Part shown: positions 8,336 to 17,959 of the stretch, one piece after another
How the letters are laid out: the number at the start of each line of letters is the position of its first letter
Numbering within the stretch: position 1 is the stretch's first letter
Assembly: GCF_002043095.1 (NCBI RefSeq)
Contig: NZ_MVOC01000035.1
Coordinates: 62,001-126,000 of the forward strand
Source of the DNA: Mycobacterium sp. AT1
GTDB lineage: Bacteria; Actinomycetota; Actinomycetes; Mycobacteriales; Mycobacteriaceae
Length of the DNA: 64,000 nucleotides
Reading direction: 5' to 3'
Notes under the pieces: generated by a model
What the model saw: the letters and a program-made list of their open reading frames with translations, nothing else
Told to the model about the DNA's origin: nothing
The model's database searches: none
Position numbers and translations under genes: made by a program

Positions 8336-9310
8336 ATGAAGGCCGCCGTTGTCGAAGAATGGGGTCGGGCACCGATCTACACCGACCATCCCGAACCCGT
8401 CGCGCGTGACGGCGGCGTCGTCGCCACCGTCGAGGCGTCGGCACTGACCAACCTCACCAAGGGGCTGGTGTCCGGAAAGCACTACGCCAGCAAGGAACTC
8501 ACACTGCCCGTCATCCCCGGAGCGGACGGAGTGGCCCGCCTCGAGGACGGCACCCGCGTCTACACCGGCGCACTCAAGCCCTACGGGATGATGGCCGAGC
8601 GCACCCTGGTCGACCCGCACGGCGTGGTGGTCATACCGGATGACGTCGACTCCGTCACCGCCGCAGCCATCCCCAACCCAGGCGTGTCGGCCTGGATGTC
8701 GCTGGAGCATGCGGCCGCCATCCGCCCCGGCGACAACGTCCTGGTGCTCGGCGCCACCGGCGTCACCGGCTCGACCGCCGTTCAGCTGGCCAAGTCCGCC
8801 TTCGGCGCCGGGCGGGTGGTCGTGGCGGGCCGCGACACCACTCGACTGGACTGGCTGCGCACCGTCGGGGCCGACGACGCGATCGCCATCGGCAACGAGG
8901 ATCTACGCGCCCGGGTGGCAAGCCTGCACGCCGAGCGTCCCTTCGACGCGATACTCGACTACCTGTGGGGTGAGCCCGCCGAGCAGGTGCTCGACGCTCT
9001 CGGCACCAGCGAACTGGCGGCCCGGTATCACCACACCCGCTATGCGCAGATCGGGTCGATGGCAGGCCTGACGATGACCTTGCCGGCAGGCATCCTGCGC
9101 AGCGCCGCCATCACCATCAGCGGAGTCGGCCTCGGCAGCATCCCACCAAAGGTCATCGGGCGCATTCGAGCCGAGGCACTGCCGAAGATGTTCGCGATGG
9201 TCGCGGCGGGCGAACTGCAGCTGGGCGTCGAGGCCCGATCGCTCGCCGACGTCGAAAGTGCGTGGACCGCAAAGGAACCGTCGGGCACCCGAATCGTGCT
9301 GACCCCTTAA
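8336..9310 (+). CDS. MDR-superfamily quinone oxidoreductase-like alcohol dehydrogenase
   Basis: 324 residues from ATG 8336, which follows GAAGGAG by 6 bases. GroES-like N-terminal half and Rossmann half with [17 protein letters not shown] (NADPH loop, about residues 136-152). The catalytic zinc cysteines of classical alcohol dehydrogenases are absent, as in quinone oxidoreductases. It likely reduces an enone or quinone with NADPH. Divergent from, and probably repressed by, the MarR protein. Its stop overlaps the convergent pstB stop by 4 bases. Confidence 0.85.
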   Translation: MKAAVVEEWGRAPIYTDHPEPVARDGGVVATVEASALTNLTKGLVSGKHYASKELTLPVIPGADGVARLEDGTRVYTGALKPYGMMAERTLVDPHGVVVIPDDVDSVTAAAIPNPGVSAWMSLEHAAAIRPGDNVLVLGATGVTGSTAVQLAKSAFGAGRVVVAGRDTTRLDWLRTVGADDAIAIGNEDLRARVASLHAERPFDAILDYLWGEPAEQVLDALGTSELAARYHHTRYAQIGSMAGLTMTLPAGILRSAAITISGVGLGSIPPKVIGRIRAEALPKMFAMVAAGELQLGVEARSLADVESAWTAKEPSGTRIVLTP

Positions 9311-10083
9311 CCGAAGCGGCCCGAGATGTAGTCCTCGGTCGCCTTCTGCGTCGGGTTGGAGAAGATTTTCTCGGTGTCGTCGATCTCGATCAGCTTGCCG
9401 GGCTTGCCCGTTGCCTCGAGGTTGAAGAACGCGGTCTGATCACTCACGCGGGCGGCCTGCTGCATGTTGTGCGTCACGATCACGATGGTGAAGTCTTGCT
9501 TCAGCTCCGAGATCAGATCCTCGATGGCCAGCGTCGAGATGGGATCGAGAGCCGAGCACGGCTCGTCCATCAGCAGTACGTCGGGCTGCACGGCGATGGC
9601 GCGGGCGATGCAGAGCCGCTGCTGCTGGCCGCCGGACAGTCCGCCGCCGGGCTTCTCGAGCCGGTCCTTGACCTCGTTCCACAGGTTGGCACCCTTGAGG
9701 GACTGCTCGGCGACCTCGTCGAGGGCCTTCTTGCTGTGCCGGCCCTGCAGTTTCAGGCCGGCCACCACGTTGTCGCGAATCGACATGGTGGGGAACGGAT
9801 TTGGCCGCTGGAACACCATGCCGATGGTCTTGCGAACACCGACCGGGTCGACGCCGGCGCCGTAGATGTCCTCGCCGTCGAGCAGCACCGAGCCCTCCAC
9901 GCGGGCACCGGGGATCACTTCGTGCATGCGGTTGAGGGTGCGCAGCACCGTCGACTTGCCACAACCCGACGGGCCGATGAACGCCGTCACGCTGCGCGGC
10001 TGCACCGACAGTGCCACGTCGGCCACGGCATGGAACGCGCCGTAGTAGATGTTGACGTCCTTGAGATCGAGGCGCTTCGCCAC
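9307..10083 (-). CDS. pstB: Phosphate ABC transporter ATP-binding protein PstB
   Basis: 258 residues. Walker [10 protein letters not shown] (37-45), signature LSGGQ (149-153) and Walker B LLMDEP (170-175) are intact, and the sequence is close to PstB/PhoT throughout. It powers high-affinity phosphate import with PstA and PstC. It is the last gene of a pstS-pstC-pstA-pstB operon, 10 bases after pstA. By position it corresponds to phoT (Rv0820) of M. tuberculosis, where the other pst genes lie elsewhere. Confidence 0.95.
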   Translation of the reverse strand: MAKRLDLKDVNIYYGAFHAVADVALSVQPRSVTAFIGPSGCGKSTVLRTLNRMHEVIPGARVEGSVLLDGEDIYGAGVDPVGVRKTIGMVFQRPNPFPTMSIRDNVVAGLKLQGRHSKKALDEVAEQSLKGANLWNEVKDRLEKPGGGLSGGQQQRLCIARAIAVQPDVLLMDEPCSALDPISTLAIEDLISELKQDFTIVIVTHNMQQAARVSDQTAFFNLEATGKPGKLIEIDDTEKIFSNPTQKATEDYISGRFG

Positions 10084-10093
10084 GGTAGAACTC

Positions 10094-11008
10094 CTAAACC
10101 TTCTTGGGAGAAAAGATCTTTGCGACCAGACGCGCCGCGACGTTGAGAATGGCGATCAGCAGCACCAACGTCAGGGCTGCGCCCCACAGTCGGTCGGTGG
10201 GGATCGGGCTGGCGCCGGCACCGGCGGAGATCTGGTCGTACATCATGCCGGGCAACGAACCCATGAATCCGGCGAACATGTCGAAGTTGATCGACGCGGC
10301 GTAGCCCACCAGGATCAGCAGCGGCGCGGTCTCGCCCATCACGCGGGCCAGCGACAGCATGACGCCGGTGACGATGCCCGACAACGCCGTCGGGATGACG
10401 ATGCGCACGATGGTCTTCCACTTCGGCACGCCGAGTGCGTAACTCGCCTCACGGAGATCCATCGGCACGATCCGCAGCATCTCCTCCGTGGCTCGCACGA
10501 TGACCGGAATCATCAGGAGGACCAGTGCCAACGACACCGCAAAGCCGGACCGTTCGAACCCCAGCGTGGCGACCCACAGCGCGTAGATGAACAGCGCGGC
10601 CACGATCGACGGGACACCGGTGAGGATGTCGACCATGAAGGTGGTGATCTTGCCCAATCGCGTTCCGCCGCCGTATTCGACGAGGTACACCGCGACCATC
10701 ACGCCGACGGGAATCGAGATCAGCGAGCACACCAAACCTTGCAGCAGCGTGCCCATGACTGCGTGGTAGACACCGCCGCCCGGCGAGAACGCAGTGGTTC
10801 CCGCCTGCGAGTTGGTGAACCACACGGGCGAGGTGACCGCCGCGAGTCCCTTGCTGACGACCGAGTACAGCACCCAGATCAGCGGGACCAGTGCGACCAG
10901 AACCGACGCCGAGACGAGCACGGTCGCAACGTTGTTGGTCAGCTTGCGCTTGGCGCTGACGCCCTGGAACGTCGACGCCTTGACGGGTGTGTCGAGTGTG
11001 GCGGTCAT
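10094..11008 (-). CDS. pstA: Phosphate ABC transporter permease PstA
   Basis: 304 residues with six predicted membrane helices and the binding-protein-dependent permease EAA-like loop ([21 protein letters not shown]). It forms the membrane channel with PstC. Its ATG overlaps the pstC stop by 4 bases (ATGA), so translation is coupled. Confidence 0.94.
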   Translation of the reverse strand: MTATLDTPVKASTFQGVSAKRKLTNNVATVLVSASVLVALVPLIWVLYSVVSKGLAAVTSPVWFTNSQAGTTAFSPGGGVYHAVMGTLLQGLVCSLISIPVGVMVAVYLVEYGGGTRLGKITTFMVDILTGVPSIVAALFIYALWVATLGFERSGFAVSLALVLLMIPVIVRATEEMLRIVPMDLREASYALGVPKWKTIVRIVIPTALSGIVTGVMLSLARVMGETAPLLILVGYAASINFDMFAGFMGSLPGMMYDQISAGAGASPIPTDRLWGAALTLVLLIAILNVAARLVAKIFSPKKV

Positions 11009-12054
11009 GCCTTCGCTCCCCTTCCGGCTACTGCCGCACGAGCCAGCGAGTTCACCACGAACGTGAGGATGAACAGCACCAGACCCGCCGCGATGTAGGC
11101 GCCAGCCTTGTATTGGTCGTTGAATTCGCTTGCCGCGGAGGCAATCTTGCTGGCGAAGGTGTAGCCGCCGTCGAACAGCGACCAGCCGAAGGCCGTCTGC
11201 GTGCCGCGCAGGATGATCAGCAGGGCGATGGTCTCACCCAGTGCGCGGCCGAGGCCGAGCATGGCACCGCTGATGTAGCCCGACAGTCCGAACGGCAGGA
11301 CCGTCGTCTTGACGACCTCCCATCGGGTGGCGCCGAGCGCGAGGGCGGCCTCGATCTGTCCCCGTGGCGTCTGCATGAAGACCTCACGGGAGACGGCGGT
11401 GATGATCGGCAGGATCATCACCGCCAGCACGATGCCCGCGGTGAAGATGGTGCCGCCACCCGCCACCGACGCCGTGCCCGTCTTGAACAGGAACAACCAG
11501 TCCAGATTGGTGTTGAGCCACACGGCGAACGGCTTGAGCACCGGAGCCAGCACGTATAGGCCCCACACGCCGTAGACGATCGACGGCACCGCCGCCAGCA
11601 GGTCGACCACGTAGGCCAGCGGTCCCGCCAGTCGCCGCGGCGAGTACTGCGTCAAGAAGATTGCGATGCCGAGCGCGATCGGCATTGCGAGCACCAGCGC
11701 GAACAGCGACACGAAGATCGTCACCTGGATCAGATCCAGGATGCCGAAGGTCATCTTCGACGTGTCGGTGGTGATCCAGTTCCCGCCGTAGGTGAAGAAG
11801 TTCGCCTCGTTACGGCTGAGCGCGGGGATTGCGCGCCACAGCAGGAACACCGCGATCGCCGCGATCAGGACGACGACGGCGATGCCAGCACCCTGCGCCA
11901 GACCGCCGAAGATGCGATCCCCCAGGCGCACCTTGGCACCCTTCGAGGGGTTGGTGGAGATGGGGTCCGGGGACGGGAAGGGCGAAGCGATTACTTCGCC
12001 CGATCCCGCACCGGTTGGGTTCGGTGTCGTCACTGTCATCCCGTTGTCGGTCAT
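11005..12054 (-). CDS. pstC: Phosphate ABC transporter permease PstC
   Basis: 349 residues. A cytoplasmic N terminus of about 50 residues rich in Pro and Ser precedes six membrane helices; the EAA-type loop reads [20 protein letters not shown]. Second gene of the operon, 48 bases after pstS and overlapping pstA by 4 bases. Partner of PstA in the inner-membrane channel. Confidence 0.94.
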   Translation of the reverse strand: MTDNGMTVTTPNPTGAGSGEVIASPFPSPDPISTNPSKGAKVRLGDRIFGGLAQGAGIAVVVLIAAIAVFLLWRAIPALSRNEANFFTYGGNWITTDTSKMTFGILDLIQVTIFVSLFALVLAMPIALGIAIFLTQYSPRRLAGPLAYVVDLLAAVPSIVYGVWGLYVLAPVLKPFAVWLNTNLDWLFLFKTGTASVAGGGTIFTAGIVLAVMILPIITAVSREVFMQTPRGQIEAALALGATRWEVVKTTVLPFGLSGYISGAMLGLGRALGETIALLIILRGTQTAFGWSLFDGGYTFASKIASAASEFNDQYKAGAYIAAGLVLFILTFVVNSLARAAVAGRGAKA

Positions 12055-12102
12055 TGCTTCCAGAACCCATCCTCACCGCGTTGGTGGCGGTATGCCAACC
12101 GT

Positions 12103-13224
12103 CTAGGCAATTGCGTCGACGGACTTGAGCAACCGCTCCTTGAAGCTGTCGGGCAGGGGAACGAAGCCGGCCGCCGACAGGTTGGCCTGACCCTGGTTGG
12201 CCGACACCGTCAGGAACGACTTCACCGCTGCGGCGGTATCGGCGTCGTAACCCTTGGAGCAGACGATCTCGTAGGTGGCCAGCATCAACGGGTAGGAGCC
12301 AGCTTCCTTCGAGGCATAGAGCGCGTCGAGGTCCAGGGTGAGGTCCATGCCCTCGGCCTTGAACTTGGCGTCACCGACGGCCTTCGCCGTCGTCTCGTCG
12401 GTCAGTTCGACCGCGCCCGCACCGCTGTCGATCTGCGCGAACGGCAGGTTCGCCGCGGCCGCAGGGCTCTTCTCGACGTACCCGATGGCACCCGGCGTGG
12501 CCTGCACCGCCTGTACGACGCCGGAGGACTTCTGGGCGCCTTCGCCCGCGCCACCCTGGAACTCCTTGCCAGCTCCCTTGGTCCACGTCTGCGGCGCCGC
12601 GGCGGTCAGGTACTTCTGGAAGTTGTCGGTGGTGCCCGACGAATCGGAACGGTAGATCGGGGTGATCTTGGTGTCGGGGAGAGTCGCGCCGCCGTTGAGC
12701 GCGGCGATGGCCGGGTCGTTCCACGTGGTGATGGCACCGGTGAAGATCTTGGCCAGCACGTCGGGGGTGACCACCAGTTTGTCGACGCCCTCGACGTTGT
12801 AGGCCATTGCAACCGGGCCGAACACCAGCGGCAGGTTCCACGCCGGGTTGCCGCCACAACGCTCGGTGGCCGCCGCGACCTGGTCGGCGGCCAGCGCCGA
12901 ATCCGAGCCGGCGAAGTCGACCTGCTTGGCGAGGAACTGCGTGACACCCGCGCCGGAGCCGGTGGGGTTGTAGGACAGGGACTTGCCGGAGCACGCCTGG
13001 CCCCACGCCTTGTTGAACTCGGCGACGGCGTTCTGCTGGGCGGTGGAGCCCTCGGCGGTCAGCGCGGCCTTGCCGCCGCAGTCGGCGGCAGCGGAGGATG
13101 ACGATCCCGACGCGGCGCTCGAGGTGCTTCCGGAGTTGTTGTCACTGCCACAGGCAGTCATCGTGACGAGGGCCACGGCCGACAGGCCCGTGCCAAGCAC
13201 CTTGCCAAAGCGATTGAGCTTCAC
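12103..13224 (-). CDS. pstS: Phosphate-binding lipoprotein PstS
   Basis: 373 residues from GTG 13224. A lipoprotein signal ends in the lipobox MTAC (Cys at about 24), followed by a Ser/Gly linker and the phosphate-binding fold with YNPTGSGAG, AGSDSAL and YRSDSSGTTDNF, the loops whose Ser, Thr, Asp and Arg hold phosphate. First gene of the pst operon and preceded by a PHO-box-like repeat. An upstream in-frame ATG at 13269 would spoil the signal peptide and is rejected. Confidence 0.94.
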   Translation of the reverse strand: MKLNRFGKVLGTGLSAVALVTMTACGSDNNSGSTSSAASGSSSSAAADCGGKAALTAEGSTAQQNAVAEFNKAWGQACSGKSLSYNPTGSGAGVTQFLAKQVDFAGSDSALAADQVAAATERCGGNPAWNLPLVFGPVAMAYNVEGVDKLVVTPDVLAKIFTGAITTWNDPAIAALNGGATLPDTKITPIYRSDSSGTTDNFQKYLTAAAPQTWTKGAGKEFQGGAGEGAQKSSGVVQAVQATPGAIGYVEKSPAAAANLPFAQIDSGAGAVELTDETTAKAVGDAKFKAEGMDLTLDLDALYASKEAGSYPLMLATYEIVCSKGYDADTAAAVKSFLTVSANQGQANLSAAGFVPLPDSFKERLLKSVDAIA

Positions 13225-13305
13225 TGATCCCACTTTCGATTTTTTGTCTGCCTCAGGACTCCACGGCAACGTATTCGGCGCCGGTGGACGGGTCGCTGAC
13301 GAAAG

Positions 13306-13322
13306 GTGAACGAGCAGTGAAC
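13306..13322 (-). promoter_or_regulatory. Candidate PHO box upstream of pstS
   Basis: On the minus strand GTTCAC occurs twice (plus 13317-13322 and 13306-13311) with an 11-base period, matching the actinobacterial PHO box. It lies about 80 bases before the pstS start. The phoY2 region has the same arrangement. Confidence 0.6.
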
Positions 13323-13348
13323 AGCCTCAGCGAATTCACAGTTGAGGA

Positions 13349-14233
13349 CTAACGGAGGGTGTACGCCACGTCCGCGGTGAAGACCCCGAAATTCAGCCGT
13401 TCGTACGTCTTGACGGCGGCCGAGTTATCAGCCTCCACGTAAAGGGTGACGTCGGCGGCCTCGCCGAGTCGGTCCGCCAGATGACGCAAGCCCACCAGCG
13501 TGAGCGTCGCGCCGAGACCGCGCCCCTGGGCGCTCGGGTCGACGCCGACGACGTAGACCTCCCCCAATGTCGGCCCGTGAACCTTGGTCCAGTGAAAGCC
13601 GAGAAGGGCGTCGGTCGTCGGGTCGAAGGCCAGGAACAACCCCTCGGGGTCGAACCACGGCTCGCCACGGCGCTCGGCGACGTCGGCCTCGGTCCAACCA
13701 CCCTGCTCGGGGTGCCAGGAGAAGGCGGCGTTGTTGACACGCAGCAGCTCGGCGTCGTCCTCGGGTCCGGCATAGGTCCGCAGCAGCACGCCGTCGGAGA
13801 CCTTGACCTCCGGCAGGTCGCGCAGTGGGCGGCGCATCTGGAGCAGTTCCCGCGCGGCGACGAGGTCCAGTGCGGCGGCGGTGGCGCGGGCAGGTTCGAG
13901 GTTGCCGTGCGCCCACACCCTGGTGCCGGAGCCACCTTCGGCGAAGGCCGTGCGAATCAGTTCCGAACCGATCCCCTGCCTACGGGCATCGGGGTGGACG
14001 ACGACCTCGGCCATGGGTGGCGCGTCGGTCGTGGCAGGGGCCAGGTTCAGGTAGCCGACGACGTCGCCGTCGGCTTCGGCGACGAGGTGCCCGGTGCGGT
14101 CCCTTGGCAGTTCCCGGAGAATCTGGTCACCGACCGGAGCCGTCCCGTCGGCAGCGCGGGCGGCATCGACGACGGCCTTGACGCGTTGCTGGTCGGCATC
14201 GGAAAGGGCAGTCCGCCAACCGATTACGCTCAC
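13349..14233 (-). CDS. mshD: Mycothiol synthase MshD
   Basis: 294 residues with two tandem GNAT acetyltransferase domains. The acetyl-CoA loops are [16 protein letters not shown] (about 77-92) and [16 protein letters not shown] (about 232-247). MshD acetylates Cys-GlcN-Ins in the last step of mycothiol synthesis. GTG start overlapping the glnR stop by 4 bases (GTGA), so the two are co-transcribed. Orthologue of Rv0819. Confidence 0.95.
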   Translation of the reverse strand: MSVIGWRTALSDADQQRVKAVVDAARAADGTAPVGDQILRELPRDRTGHLVAEADGDVVGYLNLAPATTDAPPMAEVVVHPDARRQGIGSELIRTAFAEGGSGTRVWAHGNLEPARATAAALDLVAARELLQMRRPLRDLPEVKVSDGVLLRTYAGPEDDAELLRVNNAAFSWHPEQGGWTEADVAERRGEPWFDPEGLFLAFDPTTDALLGFHWTKVHGPTLGEVYVVGVDPSAQGRGLGATLTLVGLRHLADRLGEAADVTLYVEADNSAAVKTYERLNFGVFTADVAYTLR

Positions 14234-15015
14234 TTGGCTCGCAGCGGGTCGTTCAGTCCGTCGGCGAAACCGGCCGGATCCTGGTCGTAGGCGTCCGCGT
14301 CGTCGTAGTCGTCAACGGCGTCGGCCTCGGGCACCGGTGGGCGGCCTCGCGCCGGCCGGACGGCCTTGTAGCCGACGTTGCGCACGGTGCCGATCAACGA
14401 TTCGTACTCGGGGCCGAGCTTGGCGCGGAGCCGTCGCACGTGCACGTCGACGGTTCGGGTGCCGCCGAAGAAGTCGTAGCCCCACACCTCCTGCAACAGC
14501 TGCGCCCTGGTGAACACGCGGCCTGCGTGCAGCGCCAGGTACTTGAGCAGCTCGAATTCCTTGTACGTGAGATCGAGCGGACGCCCACGAAGCCGGGCGG
14601 TGTAGGTGCCCTCGTCGATGACGAGTTCGCCGAGATTGACCTTGCCCGCGCTTTCCTGGTCGGCGGCCCCGCCGCGACGCCCGACCAGCAGTCTCAGCCT
14701 GGCGTCGATCTCCGCCGGGCCGGTGCTGGGAAGCAAGATGTCGTCCAGACCCCATTCGACGTTGACCGCGACCAGTCCGCCTTCGTTCACCACGGCGACG
14801 ACGGGGACCGCCGTGCCGGTGGTGCCCAGCAGCCGGCACAGTCCCCGCGCAGCGGCGAGGTCGGTTCGGGCGTCGACGATGGCAACGTCAGCGGTACCCG
14901 CTTCGAGCAGCGACGACACTTCGGTCGGGGCGGCCCGGACGCTGTGCGCCAGAAGCGCCAACGACGGCAGCACCGACTCGGGGTGCGGGTCGAGGGTCAG
15001 TAGCAACAGATCCAA
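14230..15015 (-). CDS. glnR: GlnR, orphan OmpR-type nitrogen regulator
   Basis: 261 residues from a TTG with GGAGGA 5 bases upstream. The N-terminal receiver-like domain (1-115) is atypical and no histidine kinase gene is nearby; the C-terminal winged helix (about 128-225, with [17 protein letters not shown] and [13 protein letters not shown]) is a standard Trans_reg_C domain. The acidic C-terminal tail is Asp/Tyr-rich. Position and sequence match Rv0818 and the M. smegmatis GlnR, which activates ammonium assimilation and nitrate use. Confidence 0.9.
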   Translation of the reverse strand: MDLLLLTLDPHPESVLPSLALLAHSVRAAPTEVSSLLEAGTADVAIVDARTDLAAARGLCRLLGTTGTAVPVVAVVNEGGLVAVNVEWGLDDILLPSTGPAEIDARLRLLVGRRGGAADQESAGKVNLGELVIDEGTYTARLRGRPLDLTYKEFELLKYLALHAGRVFTRAQLLQEVWGYDFFGGTRTVDVHVRRLRAKLGPEYESLIGTVRNVGYKAVRPARGRPPVPEADAVDDYDDADAYDQDPAGFADGLNDPLRAK

Positions 15016-15201
15016 CGGGTCCTCCAGCGCACTTCGGGAAGATCACCCGACATCATCTACGTCGACAAGTCCGGGCAATCTCCCAGATTCATGGCTGACA
15101 CGTCGCCGTTACCGGCCGACGATCGCATAACGATAGCGTGCAACCTGCGAATTAGCCGCGCCGAACGGTTGGAGCGCACCCGAGTAGGCCAGAATGTCCG
15201 G

Positions 15202-15999
15202 GTGCGCAAGGTGCTGATCGGACTCGTCGCCACGGTCACGACCCTGACCGTCGGAGCCGTCGGCGTCGATTTCGGGACCGCCATCTATGCGGAGTTCCGC
15301 TGGGCGCGCAGCGTGCGATCGGCCAACCATCTGCCATTCGACCCGTGGGTGGGCATCCTCGGATTCCCCTTCGTCACCCAAGCCACGGGCCACCACTACC
15401 GCGAGGTGGAGATCAGGGCGGGTGGCGTCGACCACCCCGTCGTCGGCAAGGCGTCCATCGAGGCGACGATGCACTCGGTGGACTTGACCGAGACGTCGTG
15501 GCTGATCGGCCCGAACTCCACGCTGCCGGTCGGCAAGCTGGAAAGCCGCCTCATCGTCGACTCGACGCACGTCGGGCGGTTCATGGGCATCAAGGATCTG
15601 CTGGTGGAAGCCCCGCCGAAGGAGACCAACGACGCGACCGGGGGGACGACGGAGTCGGGCATCTCCGGCAGTCACGGGCTGGTGTTCACCGGAACGCCGA
15701 CCGCGGCGGGGTTCGACGAGCGAGTCAGTGTGTCGGTAGACCTGTCGACGCCCGAGGACGACGTCACGACACTCGTCTTCAGCGCCACGGACGTGCTGAC
15801 GGGTCCGGGCACGGCAGACGAACAGGTGCCCGACGACAAGAAGGCGGCCGTCCTCGCCGCGTTCGGCACCAGAATGCCGGGCATGAAGCTGCCGTTCGGG
15901 CTTGCCCCCACCACCGAGGGCGCGCGTGGCTCCGACATCATCATCGAGGGCATCTCCACGGGAGTAACGGTGGCGCTCGACGGGTTTAGACAGCCATGA
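15202..15999 (+). CDS. lmeA: LmeA-type DUF2993 lipid-binding protein
   Basis: 265 residues from GTG 15202; the frame is open from ATG 15091, which would add 37 charged residues before the signal anchor, and the family length of about 270 favours the shorter form. One N-terminal hydrophobic helix (KVLIGLVATVTTLTVGAVGV) and a periplasmic DUF2993 fold. Orthologue of Rv0817c; LmeA supports elongation of the lipomannan mannan chain and binds phosphoinositides. It overlaps the thioredoxin gene by ATGA. Confidence 0.85.
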   Translation: MRKVLIGLVATVTTLTVGAVGVDFGTAIYAEFRWARSVRSANHLPFDPWVGILGFPFVTQATGHHYREVEIRAGGVDHPVVGKASIEATMHSVDLTETSWLIGPNSTLPVGKLESRLIVDSTHVGRFMGIKDLLVEAPPKETNDATGGTTESGISGSHGLVFTGTPTAAGFDERVSVSVDLSTPEDDVTTLVFSATDVLTGPGTADEQVPDDKKAAVLAAFGTRMPGMKLPFGLAPTTEGARGSDIIIEGISTGVTVALDGFRQP

Positions 16000-16415
16000 G
16001 CGTCACACTTGTCCTGGTCGTCGCGGTGCTGATCGTGGCACTGACGGTGTCTGTCGTCGTCGGACGCGTGCTCACCAGGCGCGACGGCGTCGTGCGCAGT
16101 ACCTGGGATGCCTCCGCCGCCGTTCCCGATCTGGGCCTGCCGCTGGGGAAGCCCGCGATCGTGCACTTCAGCGCGCAGTGGTGCGGACCCTGCGCGGGGG
16201 TGCGGCGGGTCGTCGACGACGTCTGCGCCGAGCTCCCCACGGTTGCTCACGTCGAGATCGACATGGACGCCAATCCGGCGGCCGCGCGCGAGCTTTCGGT
16301 GCTGTCGTTGCCGACGACGTTCATCTTCGACGCCGACGGTCGGCAGCGGTACCGCAGCTCGGGCGTACCCAAGGCCGCTGACCTGCGGTCCGCTCTCGAA
16401 CCGCTATTGGCCTGA
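15996..16415 (+). CDS. thiX: Membrane-anchored thioredoxin-like protein (ThiX)
   Basis: 139 residues. One N-terminal helix (3-24) anchors a thioredoxin fold with the intact active site WCGPC (about 62-66) and the cis-proline loop SLPTTF. The anchor suggests an envelope-facing or membrane-bound thiol reductant. Corresponds to Rv0816c. It overlaps lmeA by 4 bases and is followed by the polycysteine leader of the sulfur operon. Confidence 0.87.
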   Translation: MSVTLVLVVAVLIVALTVSVVVGRVLTRRDGVVRSTWDASAAVPDLGLPLGKPAIVHFSAQWCGPCAGVRRVVDDVCAELPTVAHVEIDMDANPAAARELSVLSLPTTFIFDADGRQRYRSSGVPKAADLRSALEPLLA

Positions 16416-16431
16416 CGGCCCTGTCATTGGG

Positions 16432-16437
16432 TAAGCT
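16432..16437 (+). promoter_or_regulatory. -10 box of the polycysteine leader
   Basis: TAAGCT lies 7 bases before the GTG at 16445, so transcription should begin at or next to the start codon: a leaderless message. Confidence 0.6.
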
Positions 16438-16444
16438 CTCGGCC

Positions 16445-16537
16445 GTGTCCACCCGCGTTGAGCACGAGCTCACCAAGCGCCGCGCAGTAGATCTGTGCCG
16501 CGTCGCGGGTTTCTGTTGTCGTTGTTGTAGCTGCTGA
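16445..16537 (+). CDS. Leaderless polycysteine leader peptide (30 residues)
   Basis: GTG TCC ACC CGC ... ends FCCRCCSC and then TGA: six cysteines in the last 7 residues plus one earlier at residue 18. There is no ribosome site; a TAAGCT -10 box 7 bases upstream implies a leaderless start. Leaderless polycysteine ORFs are known in mycobacteria as cysteine-responsive attenuators of sulfur operons, and one precedes the equivalent M. smegmatis locus. The next genes (DUF4395, cysA2, sseC2) are sulfur genes, so ribosome stalling at the Cys codons when cysteine is scarce probably raises their expression. Confidence 0.85.
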   Translation: MSTRVEHELTKRRAVDLCRVAGFCCRCCSC

Positions 16538-16540
16538 GTA

Positions 16541-16572
16541 GCTGCGCGCACCGCGCGTCGCCTCGGAGCAGC
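16541..16572 (+). promoter_or_regulatory. Candidate attenuator hairpin after the polycysteine ORF
   Basis: Nested stems: GCTGC (16541-16545) with GCAGC (16568-16572), and inside it CGCGC (16545-16549) with GCGCG (16553-16557) around a 3-base loop. It starts 3 bases after the leader stop codon, where ribosome position would decide its folding. Confidence 0.45.
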
Positions 16573-16622
16573 CGCTCAGGCATGCCCACGCCCAGCCTCG
16601 TCACAACAGCAGGAGTACACCG

Positions 16623-17087
16623 TTGCCGAACCAGAGCACCACACCAGACCAGGTCGACGTCCGGGGACCACGCTTCACGGCGTGGGTGACCACCGCGGTA
16701 CTGGTGATCGCACTGCTGGTGTCGGCGTATAGCTCGGTTGCGGCCGCGATTCTGCTTGGGATCCAGGCGGCGGTGTTCGCCGTCGGCGCGCTCGGCGGCC
16801 CGCGCAAGCACCCCTTCGGCCGGGTGTTCGCCGCGTTCGTCGCGCCCCGGCTTGGTCCGGTGACCGAGCGCGAGCCCGTGCCGCCACTGAAGTTCGCCCA
16901 GCTGGTCGGCTTGGTGTTCGCGGTCGCCGGAGCCGTCGGCTTCGCCACCGGGCTGGTGGCGCTTGGCCTGGCCGCCACCGCACTCGCATTGGTCGCGGCC
17001 TTCCTCAACGCTGCCTTCGGCATCTGTCTCGGCTGTCGGCTCTACCCGCTCGTCTCCCACCTCCGTACCACTGCGCACCCCGCCTAA
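16623..17087 (+). CDS. DUF4395 membrane protein
   Basis: 154 residues from TTG 16623, which has AGGAG 7 bases before it. About four hydrophobic segments, two of them at 21-50, cover most of the length; a conserved Cys pair lies in GICLGCRLYPL near the C terminus. DUF4395 proteins commonly sit beside rhodanese or thioredoxin genes, as here (cysA2 follows 37 bases later), hinting at sulfur transfer at the membrane, but the reaction is unknown. Regulated with cysA2 by the polycysteine leader. Confidence 0.85.
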   Translation: MPNQSTTPDQVDVRGPRFTAWVTTAVLVIALLVSAYSSVAAAILLGIQAAVFAVGALGGPRKHPFGRVFAAFVAPRLGPVTEREPVPPLKFAQLVGLVFAVAGAVGFATGLVALGLAATALALVAAFLNAAFGICLGCRLYPLVSHLRTTAHPA

Positions 17088-17124
17088 CCTGTCGAATACT
17101 GAAGCAACCGAAGGGATTTCATCC

Positions 17125-17958
17125 ATGGCACGTTCCGACGTCCTGGTCAGCACCGAGTGGGCCGAGAACAATCTCGACGCCCCCAACACCGTCTTCGTCG
17201 AGGTCGACGAGGACACCAGCGCCTACGAAGACGGCCACATCGCCGGCGCCGTTCGGCTTGATTGGAAGACCGAACTGCAGGACCCGGTCAAGCGCGACTT
17301 CGTCGACCAGCAGCAGTTCTCCAAACTGCTGTCGGACAAGGGCATCGCCAACGACGACACCGTCGTCCTCTACGGCGGCAACAACAACTGGTTCGCCGCC
17401 TACGCCTACTGGTACTTCAAGCTCTACGGCCACCAGAACGTCAAGCTGATCGACGGCGGCCGCAAGCGCTGGGAACTCGACGGCCGCCCCCTGGTCACCG
17501 ACGTCCCCGACCGGGCCGCCACGTCCTACACCGCCTCGGCGCCGAACACCGCGATCCGCGCGTTCCGCGACGAAGTGATCGCCGCGATCGGCACCAAGAA
17601 CCTCGTCGACGTCCGCTCCCCCGACGAGTTCTCCGGCAAGATCCTGGCCCCCGCCCACCTGCCGCAGGAGCAGAGCCAGCGCGCCGGCCACATCCCCACC
17701 GCCGTCAACGTGCCGTGGAGCAAGGCCGCCAACGAGGACGGCACCTTCAAGTCCGACGAGGACCTCGCCAAGCTCTACGAAGCCGCGGGTCTGGACGGCT
17801 CCAAGGAGACCATCGCGTACTGCCGCATCGGGGAACGCTCCTCGCACAGCTGGTTCGTCCTGCAGGAACTGTTGGGACATCGGAATGTCAAGAACTACGA
17901 CGGTAGTTGGTGTGAATACGGCTCCCTCGTGGGCGCCCCGATCGAGTTGGGAAGTTGA
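17125..17958 (+). CDS. cysA2: Thiosulfate sulfurtransferase CysA2
   Basis: 277 residues, the length of mycobacterial CysA2/CysA3. Two rhodanese domains; the second holds the active-site loop CRIGERSSHS with the catalytic Cys at about 233. It transfers sulfane sulfur from thiosulfate to a thiophilic acceptor. ATG 17125 follows GAAGGGAT; the longer open frame to 16963 is DUF4395 shadow. sseC2 starts 2 bases after its stop. Confidence 0.93.
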   Translation: MARSDVLVSTEWAENNLDAPNTVFVEVDEDTSAYEDGHIAGAVRLDWKTELQDPVKRDFVDQQQFSKLLSDKGIANDDTVVLYGGNNNWFAAYAYWYFKLYGHQNVKLIDGGRKRWELDGRPLVTDVPDRAATSYTASAPNTAIRAFRDEVIAAIGTKNLVDVRSPDEFSGKILAPAHLPQEQSQRAGHIPTAVNVPWSKAANEDGTFKSDEDLAKLYEAAGLDGSKETIAYCRIGERSSHSWFVLQELLGHRNVKNYDGSWCEYGSLVGAPIELGS

Positions 17959-17959
17959 T

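Noticed and set aside
10049..11098. Long plus-strand frame antisense to pstA
   Set aside because: His/Arg/Gln-rich composition with no domain; it mirrors the codon use of pstA.
16963..17124. N-terminal extension of cysA2
   Set aside because: The extension is a DUF4395 shadow; ATG 17125 gives the exact 277-residue family length.
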